NCBI GenBank assembly: GCA_964485235.1
Contig: CAZAIO010000095.1
Coordinates: 1-11,006, forward strand
DNA length: 11,006 nt
Direction of reading: 5' to 3'
Source: CAZAIO01 sp964485235
Lineage (GTDB): Bacteria > Chloroflexota > Dehalococcoidia > GIF9 > UBA5629
A program made the position numbers and the translations under genes. Shown one piece after another: positions 6,360 through 11,006 of this stretch. The notes under the pieces are model-generated. The model made no database searches, was not told where the DNA came from, and saw only the letters and a list, made by a program, of their open reading frames with translations. Numbering within the stretch: the stretch's first letter is position 1; every line of letters begins with the position of its first letter.

Positions 6360-7979
6360 ATGGAGATGGATGAAATGATCCAGGCAAAGCCGGTCGGCCT
6401 GCGTTCGCTGCCGAAAAAGCAGGTTGTTATTACGCTGGTCGGCGTACTCCTCGCTATGTTTTTAAGTTCTCTCGATCAGACCATTGTCGGTGTTGCCATG
6501 CCCCGTATTATCGTTGACCTGGGTGGTTTTACCCATTATACATGGGTGACCACTGCATATCTGATTACTTCGACTGTTATGCTGCCGATAACCGGCAAAA
6601 TTACGGATATGTACGGTCGTAAACTGCTCTATATTATCGGAATCAGCGTATTCACCCTCGGATCGCTTTTATGTGGTTTGAGCCAGAGTATGTTGCAGAT
6701 TATCCTTTTCCGGGGTTTTCAGGGTATTGGCGCCGGAATAATGATGGCTAATGCATTTACCGTTGTCGGTGACCTTTTTCCTCCTGCGGAAAGGGGAAAA
6801 TATCAGGGACTGATTAGCGCAGTCTTCGGAATATCGTCTGTTATAGGACCGACACTGGGCGGTTATGTGACTGACACGCTTTCCTGGCACTGGGTATTTT
6901 TTATTAATGTCCCGCTTGCATTGATTGTTATAGGGCTGTTTATAGGTTTCTTTCCCAATTTCCGTCCGGATGCCGGAAAAGCCCGTGTAGATTATCCGGG
7001 GGTAATACTGCTTGTGCTTACGGTAGTACCGGCCATGCTTGCGCTGTCATGGGGCGGCGTTGAATATCCGTGGCTTTCCGTCACTATTATCGGTATGTTC
7101 ATCTTTTCAGCGGTCATGGGAATACTCTTTATCTTCGTAGAGAATAGAAGCGAGGAGCCGGTGCTCCCCCTGTCGTTATTCAAGAATTCCATTGTAGCGT
7201 TTTCAAATATTGTTGTTTTCTTCACCGGAATAGGCATGTTCGGCACGATTATCTTTGCACCGCTCTACTTTCAGGGAGTGCTGGGTGTATCTGCGACAAC
7301 CAGCGGTAACTTTCTCACTCCGATGATGATGGGTGTCGTATTCGGCGGATTTATATCGGGACAGGTGTTATCACGGGCCGGAGGGCATTATCGCATTCAG
7401 GGCATAGGAGGACTGGTGTTAATGGCTGCCGGGATGTTTCTGCTTTCAAAAATGACCGCGGATACAAAGTACTCAACTGCCATTGTGAATATAGTGATAA
7501 CAGGCTTCGGACTGGGCATTACCATGCCGCTCTATATGATTGCGGTACAAAATGCAGTCCCTTATAAAATGCTCGGAGTAGGCACGTCATCGATCGCATT
7601 TGTCCGTTCTATCGGGGGTGCTGTAGGATTGGCCATTTTCGAGTCCGTCTTGAATAATCGCTTCGCGAATATATTTATTGAACGCCTCCCCGACAGCGTA
7701 AAAGCAATGGTGCCGTTAGACCAGTTGAACTCGCTGGCGCATAATCCCCAGGCACTGGTCAGCGTAGACGCCCAGGTTCAATTGAAGAGCCTTTTCAGCA
7801 CGTTCGGTGCTGAAAGCACGATGATAATGGAACAGGTGCTTTCAGGCCTGCGGGAAGCGCTTTCATCATCCCTTTCAACGGTTTTCTTTATCGGGTTCTG
7901 TATCATGATCGTTGCGTTTGTTTTCAACCTGTTTATCAAAGAAGTTCCCTTACGCAAACAACATACAATGGGAGACTGA
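6360..7979 (+). CDS. MFS drug exporter, DHA2 family (14 TM, EmrB/QacA type)
   Basis: Proton-driven inner-membrane exporter of 539 residues, normal for the DHA2 family. Conserved motifs in order: LSSLDQTIVGVAMPRI in TM1 (36-50, the D1 motif with D39); GKITDMYGRK between TM2 and TM3 (79-88, motif A); RGFQGIGAGI in TM4 (118-127, motif B, R118); GPTLGGYVTD in TM5 (163-172, motif C, the antiporter signature); then SWHWVFFINVPLAL. Fourteen hydrophobic segments can be traced, with a large loop between TM13 and TM14 (about 435-500). The start at 6360 is chosen because AAGGAAG lies 11 bases upstream and the protein then begins with a normal cytoplasmic tail; a longer reading from ATG 6279 has no SD and begins inside a palindrome. 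No strong promoter was found directly before it, so it may share the transcript of the membrane protease-like gene. Substrate not predictable. Confidence 0.93.
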   Translation: MEMDEMIQAKPVGLRSLPKKQVVITLVGVLLAMFLSSLDQTIVGVAMPRIIVDLGGFTHYTWVTTAYLITSTVMLPITGKITDMYGRKLLYIIGISVFTLGSLLCGLSQSMLQIILFRGFQGIGAGIMMANAFTVVGDLFPPAERGKYQGLISAVFGISSVIGPTLGGYVTDTLSWHWVFFINVPLALIVIGLFIGFFPNFRPDAGKARVDYPGVILLVLTVVPAMLALSWGGVEYPWLSVTIIGMFIFSAVMGILFIFVENRSEEPVLPLSLFKNSIVAFSNIVVFFTGIGMFGTIIFAPLYFQGVLGVSATTSGNFLTPMMMGVVFGGFISGQVLSRAGGHYRIQGIGGLVLMAAGMFLLSKMTADTKYSTAIVNIVITGFGLGITMPLYMIAVQNAVPYKMLGVGTSSIAFVRSIGGAVGLAIFESVLNNRFANIFIERLPDSVKAMVPLDQLNSLAHNPQALVSVDAQVQLKSLFSTFGAESTMIMEQVLSGLREALSSSLSTVFFIGFCIMIVAFVFNLFIKEVPLRKQHTMGD

Positions 7980-8011
7980 ACGCCATCCCGCAGAGATCGC
8001 CGGTATTTTTA

Positions 8012-8773
8012 TCAAAGAACGAACAGATCAAGGCCGCCGAGCAGGTTCATTTCAGCGCCCGTCATGTATTTTGCCTCGTCTGATACCAGATATGCCACGG
8101 CGCCGGCGACATCTTTTGTTTCGGCAGGTTTTCCCCAGATAGTCCTGCCTTCGACTTTTTTCTGTACCGGCTCGGGTAGATCGGCGAAGGCGTCCGTTTT
8201 CATAATACCGATCAGTATCGAATTTGCGGTAATGTTAAACCTTGCTCCTTCGAGTGCGGTTGATTTTGCCAGTGCAATGAGCCCGGCCTTAGCTGCTCCG
8301 TAGCTCGTTTGTCCTGCGCCGCCTATAACACCGGCAACCGATGAGATATTGATTATGCGTCCCCAGTTACTACTGCACATATCATCCCACACCTCTTTAA
8401 TACAGTAAAAAGCGGAATTGAGGCAGACCTTCACTTCATAGTCCCATTCTTCCACCGTTGTCTTTTTAATAGAGATGTTGTGTCCCAGCATGGCTGCATT
8501 ATTGACAAGTATCGTGACCGGACCCAGTGCTTCTCTCACTTTACCAAGCCCGGCTTTCACATCGTTATAGTCCGAGACGTCCATCTGGACTGCGAAAGAC
8601 CTTTGTCCGAGCGCTTTGATCTCTTCAGCCAGGGCGACCGCGCCGTCGAAATGGCCTTTACCGGTGACTGCAACATCTATCCCCATTCCGGCCAGTTTCA
8701 GCGCGATGGCGCGTCCGTTGCCGTTAGGCCTGGATGCTCCTGTGACAAAGGCTACTTTTTTCTGGGATGTCAT
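8012..8773 (-). CDS. Short-chain dehydrogenase/reductase (FabG-like)
   Basis: NAD(P)-dependent oxidoreductase of 253 residues, typical for classical SDRs. The Rossmann nucleotide loop is TGASRPNGNGRAIA (11-24), which has two residues more than the common TGASRGIGRAIA. Other marks: D65 in MDV, NNAA at 91-94, and the catalytic set N119, S144, Y158 and K162 (YGAAK), all present. After the active site the family usually has NSIxPG; here it is NSILIGIMKT, so the conserved Pro-Gly is lost. The C-terminus (YLVSDEAKYMTGAEMNLLGG) is the normal FabG ending. Start ATG 8773 follows a very strong SD (AAAGGAGGG). It converges with the exporter, 32 bases apart, and has its own promoter. Likely a 3-oxoacyl or 3-hydroxyacyl reductase or a related alcohol dehydrogenase; the exact substrate is open. 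Confidence 0.92.
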   Translation of the reverse strand: MTSQKKVAFVTGASRPNGNGRAIALKLAGMGIDVAVTGKGHFDGAVALAEEIKALGQRSFAVQMDVSDYNDVKAGLGKVREALGPVTILVNNAAMLGHNISIKKTTVEEWDYEVKVCLNSAFYCIKEVWDDMCSSNWGRIINISSVAGVIGGAGQTSYGAAKAGLIALAKSTALEGARFNITANSILIGIMKTDAFADLPEPVQKKVEGRTIWGKPAETKDVAGAVAYLVSDEAKYMTGAEMNLLGGLDLFVL

Positions 8774-8819
8774 TCGTTTGCCCTCCTTTATATGCTTGTT
8801 ACAATTAATACTTAGGCCC

Positions 8820-8852
8820 TTGAATTGTATAAATTGTATACGCGAAATTCAA
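8820..8852. repeat. Dyad with a 9-bp tandem repeat over the dehydrogenase promoter
   Basis: TTGAATT at 8820-8826 and its reverse complement AATTCAA at 8846-8852 enclose two perfect head-to-tail copies of AATTGTATA (8823-8831 and 8832-8840). The arms coincide with the -35 and the region just after the -10 of the promoter of the dehydrogenase gene, the usual position of a repressor site. Confidence 0.55.
8824..8852 (-). promoter_or_regulatory. Sigma-70 promoter of the short-chain dehydrogenase
   Basis: Minus strand: TTGAAT (8852-8847), exactly 17 bases, TACAAT (8829-8824); 4/6 and 5/6 consensus matches, same -10 as the kinase operon promoter. The predicted start near 8817 gives a leader of about 43 bases before ATG 8773. 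Confidence 0.6.
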
Positions 8853-9055
8853 ATATACCCGCAAAAAGTATATGATATTGCCTCGGCGGACAAAGAACTT
8901 TCGCATGGATCTAACTATTCCTCCAGAGAAAATTGAAAGCTAAATCGGGTAGTATCTTGAATACGGGCTTTTCAATATAGCTATGGTTACTGTACAATTA
9001 TTTCCTCGTGTATAATATAATTAGATTAATGTAACAATATTAGATTGAATTTAAA
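8853..9055. other. AT-rich divergent spacer before the typA leader
   Basis: No gene seen. A 13-codon frame at 8905-8943 (MDLTIPPEKIES) lacks an SD. The stretch contains the -10 region assigned to typA and an 8-bp direct repeat ATTAGATT at 9020-9027 and 9039-9046 just downstream of it. Confidence 0.6.
9011..9021 (+). promoter_or_regulatory. typA: Probable -10 region for the typA transcript
   Basis: Two overlapping perfect TATAAT hexamers (9011-9016 and 9016-9021), preceded by TG. No good -35 box lies 16-18 bases upstream, so an activator or the TG extension may compensate. Transcription from here would give a leader of about 365 bases before the typA ATG. Confidence 0.45.
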
Positions 9056-9337
9056 GGGTCTTGTTTCAGGATAGGAGAACCCGTTGTATTTTATTTTAAG
9101 CCGTTTTTGCCTGTACCGCTTCCGTGTAGGAAGCCTGTACTATGAGTCGTGCTGTGTCTGAGTAGACGGAGCCGTGATATACTCCGGTTGATGTTCACAC
9201 AGCAGTACCCGGTATTGAAACCGGTCAGGCAATGCCCCGCTCTTCTTGTCGTATAAATGCCTGCACTCCATTTCAGTCCACCAAAGACTATTGTCTGTGG
9301 CGCTTTGTTTTCCCGAATATCGACATCGCCTGGGGAA
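9056..9337 (+). ncRNA. Candidate structured RNA leader upstream of typA
   Basis: The segment is more GC-rich than the spacer before it, has stops in all forward frames, and is dense in complementary arms. Seen: GCTTCC-GTGTA-GGAAGC (9118-9134), flanked by GTAC/GTAC (9113-9116, 9137-9140); TGCTGTGT (9150-9157) with ACACAGCA (9197-9204), enclosing CGGAG/CTCCG (9167-9171, 9182-9186); CCGGT/ACCGG (9209-9213, 9220-9224); CAGGCA/TGCCTG (9226-9231, 9258-9263); AGAC-TATT-GTCT with CCAC/GTGG (9278-9300); TTCCC/GGGAA (9310-9314, 9333-9337). GCCTGTAC is also repeated directly at 9109 and 9133. It does not show the signatures I know for tmRNA, RNase P RNA, SRP RNA, T-box, TPP, SAM or FMN elements. It may be a cis-acting leader of typA or a separate small RNA; no terminator hairpin with T-run is evident before the gene. 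Confidence 0.35.
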
Positions 9338-9393
9338 TGCTGCGGTAGTAATGAGCGGAATAAAGAATTCGATTGAAATAAGGATAGAGTTGT

Positions 9394-11006
9394 ATGAAAT
9401 ACCGTAGGGATATAAGGAATATTGCAATCATTGCCCATGTCGATCATGGTAAGACCACGCTGGTGGATGCCATGCTCAAACAGAGCAAGATATTCAGAGA
9501 TAATCAGGTGGTCGGCGATCTGATCATGGATAAAATCGACCTGGAGCGGGAAAGAGGGATCACTATCATGGCTAAAAATACCGCTGTGATATACCGGGAC
9601 GTGAAAATAAATATCATCGATACACCCGGGCATGCTGATTTCAGCGGGGAGGTGGAGCGTGTCATCAGTATGGCTGACGGTTGCCTGCTTCTGGTGGACT
9701 CCATAGAAGGTCCTATGCCCCAGACCAAGTTCGTATTGCGTTGTGCATTGCAACGCGGACTGAAAATAATCGTAGTGGTAAACAAAACAGACAGAAAAGA
9801 CTCCCGGCTTGCCGAAGTACTCAGGCTTATCCAGGACCTTTTCCTGGAACTTGCGGTCAATGCCGATCAGCTTGATTTTCCGGTGCTCTATGCCAGTGCC
9901 AGGAATGGTACTGCGGCTACGGAGCCGGGTATAGAGGGGAGGGATATCTCGCCGATTTTCGATTGTATCATCGAGACGGTGCCGCCGCCGCAGATCGAGG
10001 ACGGGACGTTTCAAATGCTGGTCTCCAATCTGGACTACGACAACCATAAGGGACAGATTGCTATCGGCAGGATATGGAGAGGCGGCATTGCACCGCACGA
10101 TACGGTGGCGAGTGTATCGGCAGACAGCAATACGATGTCATTTGAAATTGGAGAGGTATTTACCTATCTTGGCCTCAAGCGGTTAAAGGTTGATCAGGCG
10201 GAGGCGGGTGACATCGTCGCCGTGACCGGTATTGCCGATGTAAAAATCGGCGATACGCTTGCCAGCCCGGCCCAGCCGGATGCGCTGCCCCGTATACAAA
10301 TAGGCGAACCAACTGTAGAGATGACGTTCGGTGTGAATACATCGCCGTTTGCCGGTCGTGAGGGGGAGTTCTGTACCACGCGTCAGTTACGGGGACGTCT
10401 TTATAGAGAGTTAGATACCAATCTCAGCCTCAGGATACAGGATACGGATAGTCCGGATAAATTCATTGTGAAGGGCAGAGGAGAACTGCATCTGGCAATA
10501 TTAATCGAGACATTGAGACGCGAGGGCTACGAGTTCGAGGTATCCAAACCGGAAGCAATTAAAAAGGTCATCGATGGAAAATTAATGGAGCCTGTGGAAT
10601 CACTCATCATAGATACAGTTGAGGAATACATCGGCACTGTCACCGAGATGCTGAGCAAAAGGCAGGCGCAGCTTACCGATATGCATAATGACGGTAAAGG
10701 CCATGTACGCATGGAATTTAAGATCCCTACGAAAGGCCTGATAGGTTTTCGCAGTAATTTCATTACGGCTACTCGTGGTGAAGGTATTATAAATACCCTT
10801 TTTCTCGGCTATGAGGATTATCGTGGTGATATTGTATCTATTCGCAGCGGCGCTCTTGTAGCGTCGGAGCAGGGAACGGCGATTACATACGGGATTCATA
10901 ACGCACAGGCGCGCGGTATGACATTTATCGAACCGGGTACTGAGGTCTACGAAGGTATGATCGTGGGAATAAATACCCGATCACAGGATATCCCTGTGAA
11001 TGTATG
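9394..11006 (+). CDS. typA: GTPase TypA/BipA, C-terminus cut by window edge
   Basis: Ribosome-associated translational GTPase that helps 50S assembly and stress or low-temperature growth in known bacteria. 537 codons are present of about 610 usual. G1 AHVDHGKTT (14-22), switch I ERERGITI (51-58), G3 DTPGHADF (76-83), G4 NKTD (130-133, where most members have NKID or NKVD), G5 YASARNG (166-172). It then has the EF-Tu-like domain II, the TypA marks GRGELHLAILIETLRREGYEF and SKPEAI, and KGLIGFRSNFITATRGEGI in the domain V/C-terminal region. The end of the TypA-specific C-terminal domain lies beyond the right edge. ATG 9394 follows AAGGATAG with about seven bases spacing and MKYRRDIRNIAIIAHVDHGK is the expected beginning. 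It is divergent from the dehydrogenase and preceded by a long, probably structured leader. Confidence 0.96.
   Translation, partial: MKYRRDIRNIAIIAHVDHGKTTLVDAMLKQSKIFRDNQVVGDLIMDKIDLERERGITIMAKNTAVIYRDVKINIIDTPGHADFSGEVERVISMADGCLLLVDSIEGPMPQTKFVLRCALQRGLKIIVVVNKTDRKDSRLAEVLRLIQDLFLELAVNADQLDFPVLYASARNGTAATEPGIEGRDISPIFDCIIETVPPPQIEDGTFQMLVSNLDYDNHKGQIAIGRIWRGGIAPHDTVASVSADSNTMSFEIGEVFTYLGLKRLKVDQAEAGDIVAVTGIADVKIGDTLASPAQPDALPRIQIGEPTVEMTFGVNTSPFAGREGEFCTTRQLRGRLYRELDTNLSLRIQDTDSPDKFIVKGRGELHLAILIETLRREGYEFEVSKPEAIKKVIDGKLMEPVESLIIDTVEEYIGTVTEMLSKRQAQLTDMHNDGKGHVRMEFKIPTKGLIGFRSNFITATRGEGIINTLFLGYEDYRGDIVSIRSGALVASEQGTAITYGIHNAQARGMTFIEPGTEVYEGMIVGINTRSQDIPVNV

Noticed and set aside
7980..8011. 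Bidirectional terminator between the convergent exporter and dehydrogenase
   Set aside because: There is a short T-run (TATTTTTAT) but no stable hairpin in front of it on either strand.
8905..8943. 13-codon ORF (MDLTIPPEKIES) as a leader peptide
   Set aside because: No SD, lies upstream of the likely typA promoter, and is too short to judge.
9091..10098. 335-codon open frame on the minus strand, opposite typA
   Set aside because: It is antisense to a clear TypA with all GTPase motifs; the translation is low in recognisable structure and has no SD. It arises from the codon pattern of typA.

Overview
The window is a piece of a bacterial chromosome of moderate GC content, with AT-rich intergenic stretches and Shine-Dalgarno sites of the AAGGAG type. 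It carries six ordinary-looking protein genes, two small orphan genes and one unusual membrane-protein gene. The taxon cannot be fixed from sequence alone. The mix of a Cache/HAMP/GAF NarL-type two-component system, acyl-CoA metabolism genes and a 14-helix exporter would suit an anaerobe such as a Dehalococcoidia-like Chloroflexota or a clostridial relative, but that is an impression, not a result.

Layout. 1-839 (minus): 5' part of an acyl-CoA synthetase (AMP-forming), running off the left edge. 840-1220: AT-rich spacer with a long inverted repeat and a weak promoter. 1221-3951 (minus): a response regulator/sensor kinase operon (kinase first, regulator 13 bases behind), driven by a near-consensus promoter at 3981-4009. 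4166-4432 (plus): a divergently placed 88-residue orphan protein. 4433-5456: about 1 kb of gene-poor DNA holding an almost perfect 24-bp palindrome, a 56-codon ORF, a candidate decayed ORF on the minus strand, and a strong promoter. 5457-6254 (plus): a polytopic membrane protein with the Glu/His pattern of PrsW/YhfC-like intramembrane proteases. 6360-7979 (plus): a 14-TM DHA2 (EmrB/QacA) drug exporter, with an 18-bp palindrome in front of it. 8012-8773 (minus): a short-chain dehydrogenase, convergent with the exporter, with its own promoter embedded in a dyad and a 9-bp tandem repeat. 8774-9393: divergent spacer whose right half looks like a structured RNA leader. 9394 to the right edge (plus): the GTPase TypA/BipA, missing its C-terminus.

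How they fit together. The kinase and regulator form a complete signalling unit; its targets cannot be read from sequence, but the neighbouring divergent orphan gene has dyads in the shared promoter region. The membrane protease-like gene and exporter run in the same direction and may share a transcript or be separately controlled through the palindrome between them. The acyl-CoA synthetase and the dehydrogenase could both act in fatty-acyl metabolism, but they are not in one operon. The most noteworthy non-coding features are the structured region in front of typA and the cluster of operator-like palindromes. No CRISPR array, tRNA, rRNA, transposase or integrase was recognised.
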